This document shows positions 46,360-58,445 of a stretch of DNA of 64,000 nucleotides, one piece after another. A program made the translations under genes and the position numbers. This DNA is from Pyricularia pennisetigena. Its lineage: Eukaryota > Ascomycota > Sordariomycetes > Magnaporthales > Pyriculariaceae. Position 1 is the stretch's first letter. Each line of letters opens with the position of its first letter. The stretch is taken from the NCBI RefSeq assembly GCF_004337985.1, contig NC_043740.1:372001-436000 (forward strand). Direction: 5' to 3'. The notes beneath the pieces are model-generated. The model saw nothing but the letters and a program-made list of their open reading frames with translations. It was not told where the DNA came from and searched no databases.

Positions 46360-46793
46360 GGATTAATAGATTTAATTCATTGGTGGGGGAGATTTTGCTT
46401 TGTTTCCCTTACATATTCTCCGACATCGAAGTGGGGGTCCGCAGGCTAAAAAACGTTCCGGTGCCGCACATGATTTTCCGAAAAATTATTTTGTATACGT
46501 TGTTGAAAAAACACCTTCATTTCCATATAAATATTTCTGGGCTTGCACTAATTTGCTAATCTGGTAAAAATTTCAACCCGGTACAGGGTAGCTGATTCGT
46601 AAGTGCAGGGTGGGTGTTAAAGCCAGTACAGGGTAAAACTTTATTCGCTAACATTTTAAATCGCAACTCCTGTAACCCAAAATATAACGGAAAATCAAAC
46701 AGCCCCAATAGCCCCATTTCGGCAGTATTTATTATGGCTTATATATAAAAGAAGGTTGACCCATTATATGCTAAATAACGCATATAATTAACT
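46360..46793 (-). repeat. 5' LTR fragment of L1 copy 3 (minus)
   Basis: Reverse complement of the L1 LTR, ending GCATATAATTAAC at 46793. About 120 bp at its inner end are missing, removed with GAG and protease by the deletion at 46360. Its right neighbour is C2 copy B, whereas the left LTR of this element borders another L1 LTR, so no target duplication is seen. Confidence 0.7.
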
Positions 46794-49700
46794 CGAACTC
46801 CTTTGCAACCGGTATAAAGCCTAATATAAACCTTTAATTATACCGTATTATTACAGATAATTGTGTAAATAATTCCTTTTTTCCGAAATCGTTATACCTT
46901 TATATAATAAAACGTGATTTTTTATAAAATCGTTTTGGTAGTCCTTTAGTTTCGCTTACCAGTCGCGATCCGAAAATCTTTTAATTAAAAAAATGCTTTT
47001 TATTTACTGGTAGTAAAATTCCTGCAATTAGTAAAATGTTTACATCCTGTTATATGGATTTTTTAAACGGTTTCCCTGGCGTTTTAACTCGGCTTTTTTG
47101 CTTATGTTTAACGGTAAATTCGTGGGTTCGTTGCTCTTTTTTTGTTAAAAACTTGGTATTTGCCGTTTTGTATATTTTTTTGTAAAATCGTTTAAATTTC
47201 GTTTTGGTCCGGTTTTTTAAATTTAAATAACGTTTTTATGCTTTATCGTTTTTTAATATTATATCCAAAGTTGGTTTTTGTACCGTAATATCGGGTTTTG
47301 CGCTCCTCGTTTTCGTGGGTTTATTTCGAGTATTTGGTTTCCGATTCCCCGATTTTTTAAGTCTTCCCCTACGTTCTAGCTATTCGGGTTTTAGGTGTTA
47401 GAATTTCGGCTTTTTCGATATGGTTTCGTTACTGTTTTTTTCTGTTTGTTTTTTGAAACGGTGGTATAATTTTATATATATGTTTCGAAACGTAGAAAGG
47501 CCATTTACTATATTAGCAATTATTGTCGAATTTAATACGTTGAATACCTTAAAATATCCGGTCCATTTCTGTTTTTTTGCATATTAAAACCTTCAATCCC
47601 ACCTCCAATTATATTGGTATTTTCGATTCGATGTTCGGGCCATTCCTTGTTTTTATTGCTTTTTAACCTTTTTTTACGCCATTATGTTTCTAAATTTTTT
47701 TATAGTTTTACTTACAGTTTCGGCGCGGTATATTTAGTTTTTTAAAAGCGTTAAATCGTTGGTAATACGTGATATTGCCCCAAATACCAATAGGGTAGGT
47801 ATTAGGCCGTTCGGGCCTATAATATCGTTTACGGTTTTTACCGCTGTTTGCAATGCGTTTTACTATATTATTTCCTTGCATTCGACTTTTATTATTTCGT
47901 ACGCTTTTCGTCACGGTTTATAATAACGTTCGACCTTTCCTAATAATTTATATACCTCGATTGGTACCTGGTTACATATTATACCGAAAAATCTTATTTC
48001 TGTTTTCAATCCGGCCGCGGTAAAATTTGTGTTTATATTGTGTATATTAATATCGGGTGGTCCTAAATCCGTATCAATCCTGCATTTGTTTAATATTTCC
48101 CATATTTTTCTCGCTGTTATATTATTTAAAAAACGTGCAACCTGCAATGCCGTGCTCGCGTCCACTGCGTGTAAAATTGGTTTATATTTTAAATATATAA
48201 CGTCCAGCACGATTTCGTAATTGAAATTTATATCGTTTTTTAAAATAAATTTAAAACGTTGTGGTACGTTTCCCTTACTTTGGTATTAGTAGCAAAAATG
48301 GTTAATTAGCTTTAGTATATTTCGGTTAACCTCGTGGTTTACCTTTTATAAAACCTTTTATAAACGTTTTACTAAAGGGTGGCCGAATTTTCGATAAAAC
48401 GTTTTTGATTTTTTTCCGGTTGAAAACGTTATTAACGTGTTTTTTGTTTTTGTAAAATACGTTTCCGGTCCGCCTGGTTTTAATCCTGGTAAAAAAAACT
48501 ATGGGTGCCCCCATTTGCGTGAATTTGGCATTTTTATACTATCGACTTTGATAAATTCGTTGCTGGTATTGTTTAGGTATACCCCGAATTTATCTATATT
48601 TTAATGTAGAAAAGAAATGGTGTCCGAATTGCTGTTGCGTGGAACGTTATAATATTACTTTGTATATCCAAAGTAATTTTTCTTATTGCGGTAATTTTTT
48701 CGCCGGTTTTATAACGCATTTTGGCTTTATTCGGATTCGATTTATCGATTTGGATTTCCGCTCTTTTGCGTTGCAATGCTTTTATTTGGTTAATACCGGC
48801 CGTTTATATCGCTATAGCGCCTATATCCGGTATAATCCCAAATTTAACGTTATTTAAATCCTGTTAATTTAGAATTTGGTGCGGGAACCCTTTTTGCGGT
48901 TTTTCGTTTCCTTAAAACGCCATTTGGTTTTGATTTAATTTGTGGTGGAATGTTTTATTTGCTAAAAATAACGCTGTTTTATAATTTATAAATTAAATTA
49001 ACGTATATCCGTCCGAATCGTTTATATTTCCTTTTTTGCTACTCAATTCATCGTTCGAGTTTTTTTCCTTACATTCCTTATTTCCGTCGCTTTTGCCGTG
49101 AGGAAGGAATTATTTATTTCCGCGTTAATCATTTTTTCGGTATTTCCTATTTCGTTTTCTTTATTTTCGCCACCGTTATTTCTTTTTTTTTATATAATTC
49201 GAGAATCCATACCCCGGTTTACTGCACAAATAATATCCCTGGTTTTTAAAAAGTTGGCCAGGTCATTTATCGTATCCTCGGCGCTGGTAATAATTATTAC
49301 CTTGCTGTCTGCGGTTATTATATCTTTTATATTTCCGGATAACGAAAAACGTATTATGTACCGCATATCGCTTTTCCAATTCAAAAACAGTTAGTATTTG
49401 TTTGGTAATGCCGGGAAAATAGTCGCAGGGTTGGCAATAACGGTCCGACGTTTTTTTACGTTTTCGATTGCCTTTAGGGTTATTGCAATAAACTGCTCCT
49501 TATCCGCATATTTAGGTTTTAATGTTTTTTAACAAATTTGCAATTCTTTCAGTATAATTTGTATATTTTTTAAATTTCGTTCTCCTTCGTAATCGCGTTC
49601 CGTTTTAAAGTTTTTGAAATTGATTAAACTCCAACCTTTATAGTATATTTAACGTAAAAACGGTGGTTTAAACGGTCCTTTAAATTCCATAAATATTTTT

Positions 49701-50345
49701 TTAAACGTTATTCGCCTATTTATATATTTTGAAAAATGCGTTTTTTGTTGAAATTAATAGGAATAATGCATGGATTTAGGTTAACGGGATTTGTAATTTA
49801 TTGCAAATATCCATAAAAACTTTAATTTTGTCGTCCAAAATATTTTACAGTTTTCCTAAATAGGTTTTTTTCCTGTTCCACGCGCTGTAAAACGCTTTTA
49901 ATTGGTACAATTCGATTGGTTCGTTTGAGATTTGCAAAAGTGGGATATATTCGTAAATATTTAGCATTTCTTTTAGTTGTTTAATTATATCCCCTATTAT
50001 GTATTGTAACGCATTATTCCCCTAATATTCCGTTCCATAAATCGCTGTAATTTTGTTTTCGCCAAAATTTTATCTTTTTGGGAATTTAATAAAATACCTA
50101 ATTTTTTGATTCGCGGAAGGGGTAATTTTGATTACCTCCTTTTTTGCAAACCGGTCATTTTCCTCCTTCTACTTTTAAAATAGCGTTTTCCGTATTTTCG
50201 GTGGTTAGCTCCGTCGTCTGCAGGTTTTGGTTATTAAATAATGGAATTGCCTTTATAAATATTCTATAATTCCAATTCACCGTTTCGGTAAATCGTTGAC
50301 CTTTTTTACATTTCCTTTTCCTGGTAAAATAATTTTATATAATTT
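46794..50345 (-). pseudogene. C2 copy B polyprotein remnant (minus): RT start, integrase, pre-integrase, gag
   Basis: Reading right to left: gag-like (about 50340-49200, with RYIIRFSLSGNIKDII at 49384), protease-like (about 48840-48700), GAG-pre-integrase (RPPFSKTF and the WGHPW-type block near 48500), integrase (HAVDASTALQVARFLNNI, then DTDLGPPDINIH, then LGKVERYYKP at 48210-47911), an integrase tail (NDIIGPNGLIPTLLVFG, about 47830), and the start of RT (KSRFVIQGYNDFGKKG at about 46930). It stops at the L1 LTR at 46793. Integrase before RT makes it Copia-type. It is better preserved than copy A, yet has many RIP stops. Confidence 0.75.
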
Positions 50346-50897
50346 TGTTAATTATATGCCTTATTTAGCATTTAATGGATCCATTTTTATTTGTATATAA
50401 GCCATAATAGATAATGCCGAAGTGGGGCTATTGGGGCTGTCGGAGTTTCTATTATATTTTGTGTATTGCAGGAATTGCGATTCAAAGTCAGCGAATGGGG
50501 TCTCACCCTGTACCGGGTTCAATACCCACCCTGCATCTACGAGTTAGCTACCATATACCGGGTGAAAATTTTCACCAAATTAGCAAATTAGTGCGAACCC
50601 AGAAATGGTTTGTATGGAAATGAGGGTGTTTTTTCAACAACGTATATAAAATAATTTTTCGGAAAATCGTGTGCGGCACCGGAACCTTTTGCGGGGTGCA
50701 GACCCCATTTCGATGTCGGCAGGTATGTAAGGGAAACAAAGCAAAGTCTCCCCGACCAATAAATCAAATTTATTAATCCCAAAATTAGTGAGTTTAATGC
50801 ATATAAACCCTATAATTACAGGTTTTTACAACGCAATTAGCACCACGCCGCACCTAGGCTAATGCCTCAACCCCTGTTAGCAACCCATATTGTTAAT
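50346..50897 (+). repeat. 5' LTR of L1 copy 2
   Basis: It begins TGTTAATTATATGCC and ends CATATTGTTAAT, followed by TGGTTATAAGCCCGG (primer-binding-like) at 50898-50912. Confidence 0.8.
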
Positions 50898-51949
50898 TGG
50901 TTATAAGCCCGGAGAGGTTTTAGCTTGTGCATTAAAGTGCATTTTGCATCGCTGGAAAGCCTGAAATTTAGGCTTTATTTTGGTTATTATCGCATTTTTA
51001 CAGCACGTATATTTACGAAAGAATTGCTGTTTTTGTGCGAAATTGTTGGGTTTAAGCCCTAATTTCGCACCTACCCCCTCTGTATTTATAATAGGGATCG
51101 TTAAAAATTAGCGTTCGATTTAGGCTTTTTCAGGTACTGCAGCGATCGCTTGCATTATAAATCCAAAATTTTTGGTGTGGTTTTTGTGGATTGTGCACGC
51201 CACTTTAATTGGTTTAAATTCTTAATAGAGTTTACGCTAACGAATTAGGGCCAAAAACCCCTGTATTCGTTCGATCATAGCCTATTAATTCCTTTTAGTG
51301 CGTTTAATGGGGTTTACAATAACCCACAAACCCATTAACGGAATTACGTTAATGGTCTGTTACCCTGCACAATACCCTGCAATTTACCCTGCACTCATTT
51401 TACGAATCAAATTCGTTACGTACACCTGGATTGGTACAAATACCAGGGCACCCATTAATTGCGGATTTTAGGCATTCCAACCCTGTATTTTAATGGATTT
51501 TAACCATTGAAAATAGCAATAAGCCCTGTAATTGGCAATTACAGGCCTATACCCGTTAAAAGGCAAACGGTATAGCAGATCCTAAATTAAAGTAGGGTAT
51601 TTACCCTTAGGCAACTAAGTTAATTGATTATAGCTATAAATTAGCGAATTGCAACTATAATTCAGGTTACCCTACAATAAAAACAGCCCTATATCGGGCC
51701 TTCCAGGCCCAATTCCAGCAGATAAAGGGCTTAAACCCAGCCCAAACGAAGTTTAACAGCAAAATTACAGGCCCAAAACCTGCAATTAAAAGCGTTAACT
51801 ACGAAAATGGATCAATTTTAAAGGACAATTTAACAGTTGATTGTCCTGTTAACTTTGTAAAGCGGTGATTCCACTCATTTTAATGGCAATTCGGAAGATA
51901 AGCCCGTTACCGCAACCCCTGATCCACCTGGTAACCTAATTTTAAGTGA

Positions 51950-53353
51950 TAAAATAGGTAAAAAACTATCCAAACGGGTATTTTCCTTCCCCGAAAATTG
52001 TAAATTAGTAGGGGTTAGCATTTATTATTAATGGAAATAGCCGTTAATTGTACAAATTAGGGCTATAAGAGCAGCGAAACTTGTTTTTAACCGTGAAATT
52101 GGCTATATTTTAAGGGAATACGAGGAATTGATCCCATTATTACTTATAAAAAACAGTTTAACCAAAGAATTTTTAAAATTTATTACATGGTATTCCAGCC
52201 CCGTAACGGTTTCTTAAACCCTGAAAAATAGCTTTTCCGTTGCACCCGAAATTAGTCGAGATTCATTATATCGGGAATTCCACGCTTTGAATTTTTCGAA
52301 ATTGAAAGGATTAATACCTGAATTTAACAGTTGTTTTAACTAACTGGTAGTTGAATTAGCGAATATTAAAGTATAAATTAACCCCGTAAACGTACGAAAT
52401 CAGTCCCTACGGGCCCTGGAAGGGACATTCCTTATTTGGACCGAACGCTAACGCAGTACCCAACGGGTCCTGCAGGCAATAGGCTAAAATTCGGAAAAAT
52501 TAAATTTGCAATACTTTATGGCGGACCTTATATCCGAAAATTCGATTTCAGGCTTTACTACGGTTAAGGCTGCTAATTATAGGTTTCAAAGCAAAAAAAC
52601 GGGTAAAAAAACGCTAAAAAAGGCGTTAAAAAGGAAAATAATGGGCAGGAAAACACATTTAAACGACGAAAAAAAGTAAAAACTTTAATTCGGATTTTGC
52701 TTTTGCAAAAAATATTAAATACTCCAATTCCAGCGAATTAACCGCTGGAACGTCCATAATTTTTTTGGATTTCGAGTTATTTACGGGCTCGATTCCAGGT
52801 GACGTTAACGAAGGCGCAGCGTATAACGCCTTGGAACAGGAGGTTAATTCCGCTATTAGCGGAATTATAAAATTACGTTCGGATTTGGATTCGGAAACCG
52901 ATACCGGTAAAACGCTAAAACCACAGGTTTTAGCATTGAACTTTAGGGTTAAAACGAGACCTGGACGCGGCGTAAAAGGGATTTTTAAGCTATGGAAGCT
53001 AGGTTACCCTATCCTGTACGATACAGGTAGCACGCACCATATTTTTGCAAATAAGCAATTTTTTACCGATTATACCCCCGGTTTTACAATTGAAATCGGC
53101 ACAGGAGGTGGCCCTGTTAGGCCTGTAGGCACCGGAATTGTAAAAATACAGGTCCGTTACGGCCAAAAAGCTGACGAATATTAAAAGGTTACGTTAAATA
53201 ACGTTTTATATATCCCTTCGTTTGGAATAAATATCGTTAGTGGCTTTATGTATTTTAATATAGGGGGCGTATTATTAAAAAATACCCTGTACGATAAGGA
53301 TCGGAAGGCATGGGGACGTTTGAATACCGTTAAATATTCGTTTTGTTCAAAGG
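51950..53353 (+). pseudogene. GAG and protease of L1 copy 2
   Basis: GAG is heavily stopped (its ATG is ATA). The protease region at 52765-53184 is open for 139 codons and keeps the active site LYDTGSTHHIFANKQFF, then PVRPVGTGIVKIQVRYG. It is the best-preserved protease in the window. The frame ends at a TAA, and the sequence is split at 53353 by the TRIM. Confidence 0.75.
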
Positions 53354-53453
53354 TTTTAAAAACAGGCCTTATAAAGGCCCTGCGACCGCACGTTAAATGC
53401 AGTCGACTGCATTTTTCATGCGCGCAGCCAAGTGAACAGCGGCATAATTAACA
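53354..53453 (+). repeat. 5' LTR of the TRIM
   Basis: 100 bp with a perfect 14-bp palindrome TGCAGTCGACTGCA in the middle. About ten differences from the 3' copy. Confidence 0.75.
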
Positions 53454-55031
53454 GGTTATGAGATCCCGTGTAGCGCCGACCTCCGAATCGGTCGCAAATT
53501 CAATTCCCGTTGCGTGCATGCATTTTGCGCCTTAGTGGTAACGAGCAATACCTTTCGTTAGCCCAAGCAACAAACTTTACCCAATGGAGGCTAACACACA
53601 TTGCAGAACCCATTATATAGCTAGTCTCAGGGCTCATCCCTGAAGCCCAAAACTCCACAATTAATCCACTTCGTTCGCTTCGCTCCATTTCGTGGCTCAA
53701 TTGCGGCTTTGCAATGTACCTGTGGGTCCATCCAAAGAACGTTTTGGTTCAGGTCTGAGGACAATTTGTCGATTTTCGCCGTTTATGGCGGTATTTTTGG
53801 CCTTTTTTTAACCGAAACTCCTTTATTATTCCACAACCATACACAATATTGAAAAAATAAAATATCGTTGAAAATAGCGTTTAATACCGCTATTAGCAGC
53901 AATTCGATTTATTTTTTTATCTGTTATAATGGCCGAATTCGATACCACCTGCCCTTAATCCGTTTATGGCGGTACTGTTTTTTCGATTTCTTTTTCGATT
54001 TTCGATTTTTTTTAATATTATTTTTAATTTTTGACCAAATTTTATAGTTCTTGCACGTAGAGGGTCGTATAAGTTTATATATCGTAATAATAAATTTTGG
54101 TGCATATATCATATTATATGAGCAATTAAATAAGCGGATAGGCAAAGTATATACTTTTTTATATATGATTTACAATCGAAATTCTTTTATATTTTTACCA
54201 ATTTTAACGATAATAAAACCAAAACTTCAAAGATTCGATTACGTATATAAACAAACGTTCAAACGTCGTCTGACTTATAATATTGGCTTTAAGAACTGTT
54301 TTATAAAAAGAAATGCTAAATGTGTATTTTATAAATTTTTTTGCTTTATTTAATTAATTTTGTATTATTTTTGTTTTGCAGCGAAATTACGTGGCTTTTG
54401 CACGTGGGGGGTAACATAAATATGTCTAATATTGTATTACACCGTTGTACATATATCTAATCATATAAGCCGTTAAATATGCGGATATGTAAAGTATATC
54501 CAATTTTATGAATATTTTGCAATCGAAATGCTTTCACATTTTTACCAATTTTAACATTAATAAAACCAGAATTTGTAAAAGTGGATTCTATCTATAAATA
54601 AACGTCAACGTGAAACCCGATTTACAATACCGGCCCTTTTTATTTTTTTATATAAAAAAATGCTAAATTTTTATCCTGTTTGTATTTTTCCTCTATTTAA
54701 TTAAATAAAATTTATAAAAGAAGAATTTATATAAAATTTATTAACAAATTCATCAAGAAATGTATCAAGTAAAAATAATTTCATTTTACCCATATTTGCG
54801 TAGATTATTTAGTCTTTTAACAAATTGTTAATTTATATGAAAATATTAATAAAACTTCTGTTTCAATCGATAATTGCATGCACTTTGCAGTATTAGGTCT
54901 ACTAAAATTGAAAAGCGGTAAATTAAACTAAAGCTAATATTGCATACCATCATTTAAAGCAAAAATTAAATATAATGAAAAATTACAAATTTTACTTAAT
55001 ATTTTAATATCTTTTCCAATACAGTGGTTAC

Positions 55032-55708
55032 TGTGAACATGGCTAGCGCAGGGCTCAATATATTAGCTACCCTGCATTATCTTATAACGGCTAGCATGGG
55101 CTAATTTTATTAGTCACCCTGCATCGAATAAATAAATAAATAACAAATAAAACGTATACGCGTTTATCCACACAAAGCTTTATATATCACGTCTTTGTTC
55201 ATAGTTTCAACAACAAAACAAATACGTCATATTTAATCTAGCTTAGTGGTATAATGCACGTACCATAATCTATATCATATATACGTTGAAGTGCGTGGGT
55301 TCAAATCCCGTTGTGGTCGCAGATTTTCTGTGCATGCATAAGCACAATAGGCCGTTAGGCTCAATGGGCCGTTAGGCTCAATGGGCCGTTAGGCTCAATA
55401 GGTCGGCAGGTCAGTCACATGAATAAGGCCAAATCATGTGACGTGACCCCGCATTCCGGACATCCGGATCGAAGATCTGCACCTACGGATTCGAACACGT
55501 AACTCACAACTTAGCCTTAGATTTATCATCCTTCATAACCTTTATCGATTCAACGATTCAACGAATCGATTGTGCAACAACAATATATCATCTCTATTAC
55601 CCGCTAGCAGACGGTTATCTGCCATTTCAACGTTCCATCAGCCTTATACGTAATCCACTTTTCCCCGCGTTTAAGATTAAGCTTATTCTATCTCGTAACC
55701 TCCTCACA
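55032..55708 (+). mobile_element. S2: solo-LTR-like element with a tRNA-like segment
   Basis: 677 bp from TGTGAACATGG to CCTCCTCACA, flanked by GTTAC on both sides (55027-55031 and 55709-55713). X copy 1 at 21255-21290 preserves the empty site (ACAGTGGCTCTAAAAACGCGGCC). The tRNA-like part is 55232-55321, with A box TAGCTTAGTGGTA at 55239 and B box GGTTCAAATCC at 55298. Confidence 0.75.
55346..55410 (+). repeat. Variable tandem repeat in S2
   Basis: The 19-bp unit GGCCGTTAGGCTCAATG/A is present three times. S3 has about two (62265-62305) and S1 one (21860-21885). Confidence 0.7.
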
Positions 55709-56224
55709 GTTACAAAGACGCGGCCGGCATTCAAATAATGAACTAACTTCAATAAATTTAATGCAAAGTACTATATATTTTTATAATTTTTATTTATTCT
55801 TTTATTCGAATATTCAATTGCATGCTATGGGTACACTATTTTCTTTTGCTATTATAATGCGAATATTTTGTATATACCCGCTATAAACGGCAGAATACCA
55901 CAAATTATCGTTCTATTTATAAAATAATAATTAGCGATGTCGCAACATTAGGTATATTATTAATAATACCGTTATAAACGGCGAAATGCGACAAAATGTC
56001 CTCAGACTAGAACGAGCGCGATTTTTTCGGCCAATGTAATTGGTCGAAAAGCCATGTGGTTGAAAGGTACATGGAGCGCTCGGTCCCCAGTGCGAAGCAG
56101 GGGGGTCTAGTCTAAGCACTGAGACTATCATATAGCGTAAATAAGGGTGTTTGTTTAGGGCCACGCAATGTAAAAACAAACTTATTTTCAGGTCCGGGCT
56201 CCTTAAATAACGTTTGCGGGGTGG

Positions 56225-56324
56225 TGTTAAAAACTGGCTTTGTAAAGGCCCTGCGACCGCACGTTAAGTGCAGTCGGCTGCATTTTTAATGCGCGCAGCC
56301 AATTAAACAGCGGCATAATTAGCA
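56225..56324 (+). repeat. 3' LTR of the TRIM
   Basis: 100 bp from TGTTAAAAACTGG to CATAATTAGCA, followed by the duplication AAAGG. Confidence 0.75.
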
Positions 56325-56329
56325 AAAGG

Positions 56330-57640
56330 TTAAATGGTGCAATATCCTAATCGAAATATACCAAAAATTTCGAATTACGCCTGTGTAATAGGTAAATATA
56401 GCACCGTTTTTAGAATAGTTTTATAGGGGGTTATATAGGGCTACGTAGCCCCGCTGGAAGTAAAACTAAATAATATAAACCCTGAAAGGGATTATAGAAT
56501 TTACACCGATTCGGAACCGGAAGAAAATACGGTAACGGAAAAGCTACATCCAGAATAAAATACGGAAATAGCCGTAAATTCACCTATAAGGCAGAAATTT
56601 AACGGTGAAAACTCTGAAAATCCACGTAAAATTGGCCCCGTATGCCCGGCACACCGCTAGGTGACCCTTTTATACAGCCTAATATAAAAGGGATTATTTC
56701 CGAAAAAAGGGGGTTTCCCACACAAGAAATCCGTTGTTAAAACCTTTTTTATTATTGGATTTAAAGCAGGCCCCTATAAATTACCTCCTTTTAAACCTAA
56801 AACGGACTACGGACGGTTGGTTAATCCCTGAAAAAAACGGAATTACAGGTAATTGTAGCGAAATCCAGGTTTAAAAAACCCTGTTATGGCATAGGCGCTT
56901 GGGGCATATAGGGCTATTATTGCTTAAAGAAACCGCTAAAATTACAGAGGGTTTACCTAATTTCGACAAAATTAGGGCAATTACTTGTAATGCTTGTATT
57001 AAAACCATTTATATTAGGCGTACAAATAAAATCGCACTTCCCACACCCCCCAATATTTTCGATTTTATAAAGGGTGATATAATGACCTTTAAACTTAATC
57101 CTTATAATAGAAAACCCGTATTGTTGGTATTAGTGGACCGAAAATCACGTTTTCGGTGGTTAATCCCTTTGAAAAATAAAACCAGACCTACGGTTTTAAT
57201 GGCTATTCAAGGCTTTTTTAGGCTTTTAAAAACTACGTACGGGGGTTACCCCCTGATTTTTTATTTTAATGGGGGGTAGGAGGTTAATACAAACCTTTAA
57301 AATTGGTTTATAAGCAAAAATGTTAATTTTAATATTTCGAATCCCTATAACTACCGCCAAAACGGATTAACGGAACGGTCCGTTAGGGTTATTTTGGATC
57401 AGCTTCGGTTTACCATTATAGCGGCGGGTTTACCATTATATTTATGGTATTATTTACTATTTACCGCAGTTTATTTAGTTAACCGTATAACGGTAATTAA
57501 TAGGGATTTAACACTTTGGGAGGAATTTTATTCCGAATTCTAACCTGGATTACCGCATAAACCTAATTTAGAGCATTTTCGGGATATTGGTACTGTATAC
57601 CAGGCTATTATACCGTTGGAAAAACGCCTAAAATTCAATA
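56330..57640 (+). pseudogene. L1 copy 2: pre-integrase and integrase
   Basis: The protease C-terminal flank and GAG-pre-integrase resume right of the TRIM. At 56899-57279 the integrase core is open for 126 codons: VLLVLVDRKSRFRWLIPLKNK with the first Asp, and FYFNGG where DG is now NG. The NGLTERSVRVI block with Glu lies at about 57360-57395. Stops of RIP type follow. Confidence 0.75.
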
Positions 57641-58445
57641 AATTGGTTCCCCGCACCGAAACGGTGAGATTTTTAGCCCATTTATTAAATTTTACGGCGT
57701 TGGTTTACGCACCCGCTAAACGGACCCTATATAAAACCTTCACTGTGAAAAGTATAAAGGGTATAGCCGCTGAAAATTTAGCTATTCCAGGGGAAACGCT
57801 ACAGATTTTAAAGGGGGAAAATACAGATTTAGAGGGGGATTTTAATTTTAAACCTGAAAACGAAATTAACAGAGTTCCAGCGGATAATTATCCCCTAAAA
57901 ACCCTGAAAATACAGGGCATTTTCGACCTGTTACAAGGTATTTACCACCTATTATAAGGCAGTTTCCACCCGTTATAAGGTATTCAAACCTTGAAAATAC
58001 AGTGCCCGCCAAACCTGTACAACCTCCTGTTTGCCCCCCAGAATTTATAACGGTAGCGGTACCTAATCCAGTACCTAAAACAACGGAAATTCCGGTGTTT
58101 TCAGCACTTAAAATACAGAGTATGGAGTTAAATTCGCAGTTCGAAAACCCAAATTTAATAAAAATAGATTACGTGCATTATTTGTATTTTTCAGCCAAAA
58201 AGAAAACAAAGCAAAAGCCCACTAAAGACCGTCAACCAAATAATTATTAACAGGCCTTGAATAACCCTGGAAATGCTAAATGTTTAGCTGTTTTGGCGTT
58301 TAAATTCGACCAAATCGTTATTGCAAAAACCTTCCGTTTTATCCCAAAAATTAAAATGCCTACAGGCCGTAGACTCGTTTCTACCCGGCCGGTATTTAAA
58401 TTAAAAAAGGATGAAAATAATAAGCCTATAGAAAGTAAAGCTAGG
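57616..58445 (+). pseudogene. L1 copy 2: integrase to RT linker
   Basis: Open pieces at 57616-57957 and 58002-58250 match the linker in copies 3 and 5 (LVYAPAKRTLYKTFTV, then MPAKPVQPPVCPPE). Pro-rich repeats of variable number lie between. No catalytic residues. Confidence 0.65.

Larger units (their letters stand above)
53622..56127 (+). mobile_element. X element copy 2, containing S2
   Basis: TAGTCTCAGGGC at 53622 and inverted CACTGAGACTA ending at 56127. The 9-bp duplication is TTATATAGC (53613-53621) and TCATATAGC (56128-56136), one C/T difference. Without S2 it is 1.83 kb. It has A-type (left) and B-type (right) terminal repeats and the 330-bp internal duplication, and no recognised coding sequence. 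Confidence 0.8.
53354..56324 (+). mobile_element. TRIM (miniature LTR element), 456 bp once X copy 2 is removed
   Basis: Two 100-bp direct repeats (53354-53453 and 56225-56324) bound it, with T(G)TTAAAAAC at one end and TTARCA at the other. The 5-bp duplication AAAGG is exact (53349-53353 and 56325-56329). After the first repeat comes GGTTATGAGATCCCG (primer-binding-like), and before the second comes GCGGGGTGG (purine-rich). No ORF is present. X copy 2 is inserted in the middle. These are the marks of a terminal-repeat retrotransposon in miniature. Confidence 0.75.
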
